From: Metaruminococcus_A sp964607135
GTDB lineage: Bacteria; Bacillota; Clostridia; Oscillospirales; Ruminococcaceae
Direction: 5' to 3'
Length of the DNA: 64,000 nucleotides
Assembly (NCBI GenBank): GCA_964607135.1
Contig: CAZSIV010000011.1
Coordinates: 3,286-67,285 of the forward strand
The position numbers were made by a program, and so were the translations under genes. How positions within the stretch are numbered: position 1 is the first letter of the stretch; each line of letters opens with the position of its first letter. This document shows positions 1 through 7,085 of this stretch, piece by piece. A model generated the notes under the pieces. The model was not told the DNA's origin, searched no databases, and saw only the letters and a list, made by a program, of their open reading frames with translations.

Positions 1-1305
1 CGGTATCATCAGGGGACTTTTTACATTACCTTTACCGGGAACGACACCCATAAAACCTATCTTCTCACCGCAAAAAGTCCGGAGGGTCCCTGGGAACAGA
101 GAACGATCGAGGGGTTTTACTACGACAACAGCCTGTTCTTTGACGACGACGGGCGGGTTTATATTGTCCACGGGCAGAAGACGCTTTGGATCACCGAGCT
201 GGATACAGAGTTAAAAGGTCCGAAAGCAGGCGGCCTGAACCGGATCGTCGCGCAGGATCAGGACGATGCGCTTCTGGGCTATGAGGGCTCCCACCTGCAA
301 AAGCATGCGGGGCGGTATTATCTTTTCACCTGCCATATGCTGCCGGAGGACGGCGGGAGGAAGACCGAGGTCTGCTTTGCCGCCGATTCTTTGGATGGCG
401 AGTTCAAGGGAAGATGCGTCATCAACGACGACATGGACTATCATGACCTGGGCGTCGCGCAGGGGGGGATGATCGACACCCCCGACGGCGAGTGGTTCCT
501 CTTCATGTTCCAGGACAGGGGAGCGCTCGGACGGGCGCCGGTGCTGATCCCGATGCGGTTTGAGGACGGATTCCCCGCAATCGGCGGAGACGGAAGGGTT
601 CCGACCGCCGTCTCGGCTCCGAGCACAAGGCCGGATCATTGTTACGCGCCGTTAAACGGGGACGACGATTTTCTCTACCAGGCGGAACCTGACGGCAAAG
701 TTCGTCTCAAGCTGTTCTGGCAGTTCAATCACAACCCGCACGACGATTTTTGGTCGGTCACTGAGCGGGAGGGAGCGCTCCGGCTCCGTTCGGGGAAGCT
801 TTGCCGCAGCCTGCCCCACGCCTGGAATATTTTGACGCAGCGGGCGACAGGCCCAAAATGCGCCGCGGAGGTTACGGTGGACGGCTCCGCCCTCAAGGAT
901 GGGGATTATGCCGGGATCAGCGCCTTTCAGGGGTGCTACGGCGCCATCGCTTTGACAAAAGAGGGCGGGAACTGCTTCTTAGTTATGTTTGGAAAGCCTG
1001 CAAAGGACGAAACGGTTTTCGCCGATTCGGATTTTCTGGACGCAGCGGTGGAATACGCGCGGATTCCCGTCTGCTCCCCGGTGGTTCGGTTCAAGGCCTG
1101 CCTCGATTTTACCGATAAAAAAGATGAAGCCGTGTTTTATTATCAAGACGGCGGCCGTTGGATTCCCCTTGGAATCCAGCAGAAGCTTTACTTTAAAATG
1201 GATCATTTTACCGGCTGCCGGTTTGGGCTGTTTGAATTTTCAGTCAGAGAGACAGGCGGGTACGCCGACTTTTTAAAATTTCGGTTTGTGCCGGATGGAG
1301 AGTGA
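1..1305 (+). CDS. Glycoside hydrolase family 43 protein, 5' end missing
   Basis: The reading frame is open from base 1 and ends in TGA at 1303-1305, so about 434 C-terminal codons are present and the true start lies outside the window. The N-terminal part looks like a five-bladed propeller of GH43 (beta-xylosidase/arabinofuranosidase type): the stretch YDNSLFFDDDGRVYIVHG and the later GYEGSHLQKHAGRYYLF match the family's blade motif carrying the catalytic Glu. The last 200 or so residues look like the C-terminal beta-sandwich found in many GH43 enzymes. No signal peptide can be judged because the start is missing. The probable role is hydrolysis of plant-derived xylo- or arabino-oligosaccharides. 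The MATE gene follows 57 bp downstream and is not obviously related. Confidence 0.85.
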   Translation, partial: RYHQGTFYITFTGNDTHKTYLLTAKSPEGPWEQRTIEGFYYDNSLFFDDDGRVYIVHGQKTLWITELDTELKGPKAGGLNRIVAQDQDDALLGYEGSHLQKHAGRYYLFTCHMLPEDGGRKTEVCFAADSLDGEFKGRCVINDDMDYHDLGVAQGGMIDTPDGEWFLFMFQDRGALGRAPVLIPMRFEDGFPAIGGDGRVPTAVSAPSTRPDHCYAPLNGDDDFLYQAEPDGKVRLKLFWQFNHNPHDDFWSVTEREGALRLRSGKLCRSLPHAWNILTQRATGPKCAAEVTVDGSALKDGDYAGISAFQGCYGAIALTKEGGNCFLVMFGKPAKDETVFADSDFLDAAVEYARIPVCSPVVRFKACLDFTDKKDEAVFYYQDGGRWIPLGIQQKLYFKMDHFTGCRFGLFEFSVRETGGYADFLKFRFVPDGE

Positions 1306-1362
1306 CGGGAGCCGCCGCTCCCTGTTTTAATCGTTTGAATGGAATGTAACGGAGGTGCTTGA

Positions 1363-2772
1363 ATGGGTTTTAAAAAATTTATCGGCGACAAAAGCTTTTA
1401 TAAAACTGTCTTTGCGATTACGATCCCCATCCTTTTGCAGAACTTTATCACCAACTTTGTCAACATGGTAGACAACATCATGGTCGGCAGCATCGGGACG
1501 GAGCAGATGTCTGGCGTCTCGATTGTCAACCAACTGATCTTCATCTTCAATATCACCATCTTCGGCGCGGTCAGCGGCGCGGGGATCTTTACGGCGCAGT
1601 ACTACGGGAAAGAGGATCTCGAAGGGGTGCGGCATACCGTCCGGTTCAAGCTGGCGGTCTGTGCGGCGGTCAGCGCCGTCACGGTGGCGCTCCTCCTCTT
1701 ATTCGGGGAGCCGCTCATCAACCTTTTTCTCCACGACGGGAGCTACGACTGCGACCTCGGGCAGACGCTGATCTACGGGCAGGAGTACCTGCTGATCATG
1801 TTGCTGGGACTGCTGCCGAGCGCTCTCACGAATGTTTATGCGAGCACCCTCCGCGAAACGGGCGAGACCTTTGTCCCAATGGTGTTCAGCTTTATCGCGG
1901 TCGGGATCAACTGCCTGTTCAACTACTTCCTGATCTTCGGCGTCTGGGGCTTCCCGGAGCTCGGCGTCGTCGGCGCGGCGATTGCGACAGTCATGGCCCG
2001 CGTTTTCGAGTGTGTGGGGATTATCTGGTACGCGATGGCCAAACGCCGCAAATACCCCTTCTTCATGAAGCTTTACCGCCATTTTTCCATCCCGCGGGAG
2101 CTTTTTATGAGGATCCTCAAAAAGGGGATGCCGCTGCTGGTCAACGAGTGCCTTTGGGCGATTGGGATGTCCCTTTTGAGCATGAGCTACAGCATGCACG
2201 GGCTTGCGGTCGTAGCGGGCTACAGCATTTCCTCGACCGTTACCAACCTCTTTAATATGGTCTTCATGGCCTTTGGGACGAGCATCGGGATCGTCGTCGG
2301 CCAGCTGCTCGGGGCGGGAAAATTTGAAGAGGCGGTCGATATCGACCGAAAGATGATCGCCCTCGCGGTCTTTATCAGCGTGCTGGTCGGAGTGGTCGTC
2401 TTTATTGCGGGCGGCTATTTCCCGCAGCTGTACAACACCACGGAGGAGTCAAAGGAGTACGCCGTTTACTTTATCCGGGTTTCTTCCTGCTTCATGCCGC
2501 TGGTCTCGTTTATGCACGCGACCTACTTTACCCTGCGCAGCGGCGGCAAGGTCTGGATTACCTTCCTGTTCGACAGCGTCTTTATCCTCTGCCTGAACGT
2601 CCCCATCGCATTCCTCCTTTTCTCTGTTTTTCATCTGTCCATCTGGGTCATCTTCCCGATCATTCTGGCGATGGATTTCCTCAAATGCATCCTCGGCTTT
2701 ATCCTGATTAAACGGCGCGCGTGGGTCAACAACCTCGTCGGTCAGCGGGAGCCGGAAGCTGAAAATACATAA
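1363..2772 (+). CDS. MATE family efflux transporter
   Basis: This 469-residue protein has the length and hydrophobic pattern of a 12-helix MATE (MatE/NorM/DinF) cation-coupled exporter. It starts with a short basic segment followed by the helix containing TIPILLQNFITNFVNMVDN, a typical MATE TM1. The two halves each carry the internal-repeat pattern, with GAGKFEEA near the start of the second half. The start ATG at 1363 is preceded by GGAGG with good spacing. These proteins use a Na+ or H+ gradient to expel drugs or other organic compounds. The substrate cannot be read from the sequence. The gene appears to be transcribed alone or by read-through from the GH43 gene. Confidence 0.9.
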   Translation: MGFKKFIGDKSFYKTVFAITIPILLQNFITNFVNMVDNIMVGSIGTEQMSGVSIVNQLIFIFNITIFGAVSGAGIFTAQYYGKEDLEGVRHTVRFKLAVCAAVSAVTVALLLLFGEPLINLFLHDGSYDCDLGQTLIYGQEYLLIMLLGLLPSALTNVYASTLRETGETFVPMVFSFIAVGINCLFNYFLIFGVWGFPELGVVGAAIATVMARVFECVGIIWYAMAKRRKYPFFMKLYRHFSIPRELFMRILKKGMPLLVNECLWAIGMSLLSMSYSMHGLAVVAGYSISSTVTNLFNMVFMAFGTSIGIVVGQLLGAGKFEEAVDIDRKMIALAVFISVLVGVVVFIAGGYFPQLYNTTEESKEYAVYFIRVSSCFMPLVSFMHATYFTLRSGGKVWITFLFDSVFILCLNVPIAFLLFSVFHLSIWVIFPIILAMDFLKCILGFILIKRRAWVNNLVGQREPEAENT

Positions 2773-2815
2773 AATTGGTTAGGACGAAAAAGTCGTCGGT
2801 TTTTGTATATAGAAA

Positions 2816-2836
2816 ATCACTGGCTAGGCCAGTGAT
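2816..2836. repeat. Hairpin, probable left-end structure of an IS200-type element
   Basis: A perfect 9-bp inverted repeat (ATCACTGGC, loop TAG, GCCAGTGAT) lies about 105 bp upstream of a truncated IS200 tnpA start. IS200/IS605 elements carry subterminal hairpins at their left end that TnpA recognises, and the position fits. It could also act as a weak terminator for the MATE gene, but no T-run follows. Confidence 0.45.
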
Positions 2837-2940
2837 CCAAAAGAGCCTAAGGCGATGAGGATGACAAAATAACTCCCTTTGCTACAATAAAAGGTACGGT
2901 TTGCCAGGTGCAGTGTAAATAACAAAGGGAGGTCATTCAG

Positions 2941-3009
2941 ATGGGACTAAATGATATAAACAGTTTATCGCATACGAAGTGGAATTGTAAATACCATGCG
3001 TATCACTGA
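2941..3009 (+). pseudogene. Remnant of IS200/IS605-family transposase tnpA (N-terminus only)
   Basis: A 22-codon frame starts at ATG 2941 behind GGGAGG and ends in TGA at 3007-3009. Its product contains NSLSHTKWNCKYH, the very characteristic N-terminal motif of IS200-type Y1 (HUH) transposases. Nothing downstream continues the transposase, and the sequence passes into the 3' end of the convergent peptidase gene, so only the left end and the first codons survive. The rest of 2773-3105 shows only the hairpin at 2816-2836 and unassigned sequence. Confidence 0.75.
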
Positions 3010-3105
3010 AAATAGGCATCCTTCAGGCAGACAAAACGGTGACAAACCCGTTTTCTTCACGGCCTGCTCTTGCATATTATCCGCTTTGGGAAACAGGGGA
3101 GCTTC

Positions 3106-3903
3106 TTATTTTGAAAATACCACCGTCTGGCTCCCGAGTTCACGGTAGCGCCGTTCCACCAGCGCTCGGGGATAGACTGTCCCGCCGCTGGAGGAGTCGG
3201 GATCGTTAAAGTAATAATGCTCGTCGTCATAACCGATCAGCACCAGACAGTGTTCCCCGAGCTTCCAAATGAACAGCTCGTTTGTCCCGTTGATCTTCCA
3301 GGAAGCCCCCTCTCCGGAAGCTTTCATTCCTCTTGTCGCCCAGACCAAAAGCGGGCGGCCGCTTTTGATGTTTTCTTCGGCAAGGGCGGAAAGCTCCCGG
3401 CCGCTGACAGCTTCTGCGTGAATCCCCGTCCGTCCTTCCAATTTTTGAACCGCGTCGGCGATGACCGGCGCGTAACAGCCGAAGCTTTTCGAGGAATAGG
3501 GGCTCCCGATAAAGCATTCCGCCGGGCTCGGGCCGTAAGTCACTCCATTGGATACGGTGAGGCTCCCCCTGTCGAGATATCCGTCGATGAACTCGTCGGC
3601 CGTGATTTCAGCGCCGAGATAGCGCAGCGCCATCACAGCGCTTATGCTCTCGCAGCCGGAAGGATACCGTTCTCCTTGCGGCAGGTGAGGGACATTTAAA
3701 AGAACGCGGTTTGACCTTTGCGGGTCGGCCGCCGGGACAGAGGCCCTCGTCCGGGCGGGGCTCGGATCTGAGACAGAATTTGAATCTGGGGCAGGGTGTC
3801 TCAAAGTCCTGTCGGCAGCTTTCAAAACCAGGCCGACGCTGATCGTCAGGCAGGCGGCGGCAAAAATCATCAAACCCCATTTGACCCATCCTCTCAGCTT
3901 CAT
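3106..3903 (-). CDS. C39-like (papain-fold) peptidase, membrane-anchored or secreted
   Basis: The 265-residue product begins with a basic stretch and a hydrophobic helix (about residues 10-28, GLMIFAAACLTISVGLVL), a signal anchor. A low-complexity linker leads to a C39_2-type domain from about residue 68. The motif LPQGERYPSGCES carries the presumed catalytic Cys, and GEHCLVLIGYDDEHYYFNDP carries the His and the Asp/Asn region. Length and layout match the extracellular C39_2 proteins common in Clostridia, whose substrates are mostly unknown. The start at 3903 is supported by AGAGG eight bases upstream. The gene is monocistronic, converging on the IS200 remnant. Confidence 0.8.
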   Translation of the reverse strand: MKLRGWVKWGLMIFAAACLTISVGLVLKAADRTLRHPAPDSNSVSDPSPARTRASVPAADPQRSNRVLLNVPHLPQGERYPSGCESISAVMALRYLGAEITADEFIDGYLDRGSLTVSNGVTYGPSPAECFIGSPYSSKSFGCYAPVIADAVQKLEGRTGIHAEAVSGRELSALAEENIKSGRPLLVWATRGMKASGEGASWKINGTNELFIWKLGEHCLVLIGYDDEHYYFNDPDSSSGGTVYPRALVERRYRELGSQTVVFSK

Positions 3904-4269
3904 AAAAAAACCTCTTTTCTTGTTTTTGCATATTTTATCACCAAAAAAGAAGAAAAGGGGGAATGTTCAGAAAAGCTAAGAGGGACGCAAGTAAAAAATA
4001 AGAATTTTAAAAAAGGGTTAAGATTTGGTCTTGAAATTGGGCTTTACGGGGAAGCTGCCCTTTGGGGAAAGCAAAGAAGGAGCGGCCTTGGAACACAAAA
4101 CCCTCAGGCCTGGTTTTTCTGTTTCCCCCCTCAAATAGGCCGACAATGCGTCCCCCAAAAAGCTCTTCATTTAAATGGTGAATTATTACCGCTTCAAGGG
4201 CTCTAAAAGGCCGGGAGACGGCGTCTGATGAACGAAAAAGAGGACTCCATTCCATAGGTTCAGCGGCAA
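3904..4269. other. Intergenic stretch with no gene recognised
   Basis: Between the peptidase start and the flagellin terminator no frame has both a good start and recognisable protein content. The first 60 bases upstream of the peptidase are A/T-rich and probably hold its promoter, but no clear hexamer pair with correct spacing stands out. Confidence 0.5.
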
Positions 4270-4303
4270 AAAGAAAAGCAGGCACACCTTTTGGTGTGCC
4301 TGC
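4268..4303 (-). terminator. Rho-independent terminator of flagellin
   Basis: On the minus strand an 11-bp perfect stem (GCAGGCACACC, loop AAAA, GGTGTGCCTGC) is followed directly by TTTTCTTTTT. It lies about 84 bp downstream of the flagellin stop codon and fits a strong monocistronic terminator. Confidence 0.9.
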
Positions 4304-4386
4304 CCTCTTTTGAGACGGGGGGCAGTTTACCCCCGCTCCGGTTCTAAACTCATGCGGTTTTACCCAAAAACAACGTGCTGTCCGAC

Positions 4387-6189
4387 TTACTGGAGCAGCT
4401 GCAGGACGCCCTGCGGGATCTGATTGGCCTGAGCAAGCATAGCCTGAGCAGACTGAATCAGGATGTTGTTCTTGGTGTAAGCCATCATCTCTTCCGCTAC
4501 GTCGGTATCGCGGATGCTGGACTCGGCGTCGGTGATGTTCTCCTGCATGACGGAGAGGTTGTTGGCGGTGTGCTCCAGACGGTTCTGGGTCGCGCCCAGG
4601 TCGCCGCGGATGGAGGATACCGTGTTGATGGCGTTCTTGATTTTCGCAATCGCAGCCTGAGCACCGCCCTGATCGGAAATCTTGATACCGTCAATGCCCA
4701 GTGCGTCGCAGTGAATATCGCCGATGGAGACCTTCAGCTGGTTGAAGCTCTCGGCAGTGTCGCCGATCTGGAGGGTCAGACCTTTACCTTCCACTTTCTT
4801 ACCGCTGAGGCTCAGACGGATGCCGTTAGTCGCGCCAGCGCCTGTGGCTGCGCCGGCAGCAGGATTCAACGTCGTCTCATCGACGCCGGCAGTTACATTC
4901 AACCCAGTGACGTCTGCGATCTTTTTGATGTTCTGTGCAAAGTTGCTGTTAGCGGTATCTGCAGCACCTCCAACGGCGGGAGCGCCGGCAGGAGTGCCGC
5001 CCATCAGGCCGCCGATACCGCCTACCAGAACAGTGACGTCTTCGCCGAGGCCTTGAACCGCACGGAGATAACTCGTATTTTTCGTTGCATCTTCAGTGGT
5101 CTTGTTGGGATCCATGTCATTCGCCAGAATGACAAATTTGTGGCCGTTGATGGTGAACAGTGCATCTTCCAGGTTGTTGCCGTTGTATTCGGTAAGGTCA
5201 GCCGCTTTAATTTCGATGCCTTCATTCAAACCGGCCGTAGCTTTGACGCCGAGGGATTTGATCTTAGTAGCATCCGCCTCAGCGGGGGCAGCTGCATAAG
5301 CTTTCTTTGTGCCGTCTGCGCCTTCGACCGTCATGTCGAAACTGCGCACGACACGCCCGGTAGCGCCCGGTTCCAAAGCTTCCAGCTTTATTTTCTTGCC
5401 ATTGGCAGAAACGGCGAATTCATTGGCGAGATCCGTTTCTTTTAAAGCTGCTACAACAGCGCTTACTACTTCGGTGTCGGCTACGACGCCGTCAGCCGCC
5501 AAAGTCGCATAGGTCGTCTTGCCGTCCAGGGAGGTCAGTTTGTTCTTTCCAGCACCTTCACTGGTATCCACTTTGAGCTTAATGGAAGTAGAAGTGCCGT
5601 CGTCAAAGCCGATATTAAAGGTCAGGACATCGCCGTCCTCTGCTTTCGAAGCGGTTGCACCATAGGGGCCCATATCCTGCAGTGTCTCATATGTGGCCTT
5701 GCTGCCCACAGATTTATAGGTGAGTGCACCGGTTACATCGATTTTGTCTACAACCTGCTCGGCTGCCAATGAGCCGTCCAGCAGCTTGATGCCGTTGAAG
5801 TTCGCAGAGTCGGAGATACGGTTGATCTCCGCAGAGAGCTGATCCAGTTCCTTCTGCAGATTCAGACGGTCAACCTCGTTGTCGTATGTACCGTTGGCGG
5901 ACTGGGTCGCCAGGTAAACCATACGGTTTAACATATCCTGAACTTCCTGCATCGCGCCCTCAGCGGTCTGGACAAGGGAGATACCGTCTTTTACGTTCTT
6001 CTGAGCGGCGTTCAAACCGGTGATCTGAGCGCGCATTTTCTCAGAAATCGCAAGACCCGCAGCGTCGTCGCCGGCACGGTTGATCTTGTAGCCGGAAGAC
6101 AGCTTCTCAAGGTTGGACTTCATTGCGCTGACATTGCTGTTGTAGTTACGGTAGGCGTTCATCGCCATAATGTTGTGTTGGATTCGCAT
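4387..6189 (-). CDS. fliC: Flagellin
   Basis: The 600-residue protein has canonical flagellin ends. The N-terminal D0/D1 region begins MRIQHNIMAMNAYRNY and includes SGYKINRAGDDAAGLAISE (about residues 1-140). The C-terminal D1/D0 region (about the last 100 residues) contains DTDVAEEMMAYTKNNILIQ and ends PQGVLQLLQ. The middle (about 145-500) is Ala/Gly/Thr-rich and variable, the surface-exposed D2/D3 part, making this longer than the minimal clostridial flagellin of about 275 residues. It is secreted and polymerised into the filament. The ATG at 6189 has AAAGGAG eight bases upstream, and this site overlaps a likely CsrA-binding GGA motif. csrA lies immediately upstream in the same direction. 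No flagellar export or hook genes are nearby, so this is an isolated flagellin locus. Confidence 0.97.
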   Translation of the reverse strand: MRIQHNIMAMNAYRNYNSNVSAMKSNLEKLSSGYKINRAGDDAAGLAISEKMRAQITGLNAAQKNVKDGISLVQTAEGAMQEVQDMLNRMVYLATQSANGTYDNEVDRLNLQKELDQLSAEINRISDSANFNGIKLLDGSLAAEQVVDKIDVTGALTYKSVGSKATYETLQDMGPYGATASKAEDGDVLTFNIGFDDGTSTSIKLKVDTSEGAGKNKLTSLDGKTTYATLAADGVVADTEVVSAVVAALKETDLANEFAVSANGKKIKLEALEPGATGRVVRSFDMTVEGADGTKKAYAAAPAEADATKIKSLGVKATAGLNEGIEIKAADLTEYNGNNLEDALFTINGHKFVILANDMDPNKTTEDATKNTSYLRAVQGLGEDVTVLVGGIGGLMGGTPAGAPAVGGAADTANSNFAQNIKKIADVTGLNVTAGVDETTLNPAAGAATGAGATNGIRLSLSGKKVEGKGLTLQIGDTAESFNQLKVSIGDIHCDALGIDGIKISDQGGAQAAIAKIKNAINTVSSIRGDLGATQNRLEHTANNLSVMQENITDAESSIRDTDVAEEMMAYTKNNILIQSAQAMLAQANQIPQGVLQLLQ

Positions 6190-6198
6190 AATTTTTGA

Positions 6199-6240
6199 CT
6201 CCTTTCAGGTCTGTTTTTTATGTGCCCCGGAGCATCCTTT
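6199..6240 (-). promoter_or_regulatory. Two GGA motifs in the flagellin leader, probable CsrA-binding sites
   Basis: On the minus strand the leader has AAAAGGATGC (6232-6240 and the base beyond), close to the CsrA consensus core ACARGGAUG. It also has AAAGGAG (6199-6205), which is the Shine-Dalgarno sequence itself. One site 30-40 nt upstream plus one over the ribosome binding site is the arrangement by which CsrA represses hag translation in Bacillus subtilis. Seen: the motifs and spacing. Inferred: binding by the adjacent CsrA. Confidence 0.6.
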
Positions 6241-6357
6241 TACCGAAGCACAGGTTGTTTCACGCTTTCCGGTTTGCCCGCCGTGGCCTTGGGCGCGGCA
6301 ATCGTCCGGCGCAGGTGATTTATTTCCACCGGCTCGTCAGCCGGGAGAAATCAAAGG

Positions 6358-6732
6358 TTAAACCGCCGTTCCGGCAGGCCGGACGGCTTCGCCGCCCTCC
6401 TGCGGCGCGGGGAAGATGATGCCGAGCTTTTCACGCAGAAGCTCTGTCTGCGGGCTGTTTTCCATCTGTGCGAGAATCTGGCGGAGCTCGGCCAGCGCTT
6501 CCTTTTTTTTGTGGTTCCAGGGAAGCTGCCTGATATACTGTGAAGAGACGTTCCGCACGCAGCCGGGCCGTTTTCCGCCCTCCCGCTCGAGCACCTCGCC
6601 CCGTATAATGGGAACATCCCGGGGCGCGTTGATAATCAGATGGATGCGGTCGCCGCTCAAACGGTCGAACTGTACCACCACATCCTGGCCGATCGTGAAA
6701 TATTCGCCGGCCCTCATCGAAATACAGAGCAT
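6358..6732 (-). CDS. csrA: CsrA-family RNA-binding translational regulator with C-terminal extension
   Basis: The first 50 residues align with CsrA (MLCISMRAGEYFTIG, then SGDRIHLIINAPRDV). They keep Arg7, Glu10, Val40 and Arg44, and carry conservative changes at position 4 (Ile), 42 (Ile) and 47 (Val). Arg6 is replaced by Met. CsrA dimers bind GGA motifs in mRNA leaders and block translation; in Firmicutes the main target is flagellin. This protein is 124 residues against the usual 60-75, with an extra helical and charged tail of about 70 residues of unknown role. ATG 6732 is chosen because GGAG lies eight bases upstream; a TTG six bases earlier is too close to it. No fliW, the usual CsrA antagonist gene, is adjacent. 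Confidence 0.85.
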   Translation of the reverse strand: MLCISMRAGEYFTIGQDVVVQFDRLSGDRIHLIINAPRDVPIIRGEVLEREGGKRPGCVRNVSSQYIRQLPWNHKKKEALAELRQILAQMENSPQTELLREKLGIIFPAPQEGGEAVRPAGTAV

Positions 6733-6888
6733 CGTCAAGTCTCCTTAATATGGTTTTCTTCGGCGCGTCCTCCTGACTGCGCCCCATTGCACAAAAATAA
6801 TACTGTGCTGAGTGGACTTCCCCGGAAGGGGATTCAGGCGCCGCCCGTTTTCACAGGGAGCCCTCTTTTATTCTCACCTGACGGCCCT

Positions 6889-6944
6889 GGGAAATGCTGA
6901 TTTCACCGTCAAAAACCGTTTTGCCGGTCAAATCAGCGTTTCCC
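6889..6944. repeat. Long imperfect inverted repeat upstream of csrA
   Basis: The arms are GGGAAA-t-GCTGATTT-c-ACCG on the left and CGGT-c-AAATCAGC-g-TTTCCC on the right. They enclose a short centre where AAAA can further pair with TTTT. The total is 56 bp, with 18 or more paired positions and single mismatches. It lies between the TnpB-like gene and csrA on the presumed transcript and could be an RNA structure, a protein-binding palindrome or a miniature element. No function is assigned. Confidence 0.6.
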
Positions 6945-6984
6945 CGCCGCGCGCATGAGCGTTCCCCGGCGTCCCGACCGGGTA

Positions 6985-7001
6985 GACCGGCAGAACCGGT
7001 C
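6985..7001. repeat. GC-rich hairpin just beyond the candidate guide
   Basis: A perfect 6-bp stem (GACCGG, loop of 5, CCGGTC) is followed on the minus strand by a second weaker GC-rich fold (CCCGG/CCGGG). No U-run follows, so it is not a standard terminator. It could mark the processing end of the guide RNA. Confidence 0.35.
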
Positions 7002-7004
7002 GCT

Positions 7005-7083
7005 GATTCCGAACGAATTGATTTGATATAAATAACCGTATAGCTTATATTGTTACCTTGGCCGGGGCTTGCTTTGCCCAAGG
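7005..7083 (-). ncRNA. Candidate guide RNA 3' scaffold and guide of the TnpB-like protein
   Basis: TnpB proteins use an RNA whose scaffold spans the end of the tnpB gene and the element's right end, followed by a guide copied from flanking DNA. Directly after the stop at 7086 the minus strand has a stem CCTTGG/CCAAGG (7056-7061 with 7078-7083), then a small AT-rich stem region, then ATATCAA. TCAA is a known right-end cleavage tetranucleotide in part of the IS605 family. If the scaffold ends there, the guide would begin ATCAATTCGTTCGGAATC (7022 down to 7005). The scaffold 5' end would lie inside the gene. No second copy of this guide was seen in the window. Seen: the stem and the tetranucleotide. 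Inferred: the RNA and the guide boundary. Confidence 0.4.
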
Positions 7084-7085
7084 GT

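Noticed and set aside
4375..5445. Long open frame (356 codons) on the plus strand opposite the flagellin gene
   Set aside because: It is antisense to a clear flagellin and its product has no family features; it arises from the codon bias of the real gene.
6851..7081. 76-codon minus-strand frame between the TnpB-like gene and csrA
   Set aside because: It covers the candidate guide region and the long inverted repeat, has no ribosome binding site of note and no recognisable protein pattern.
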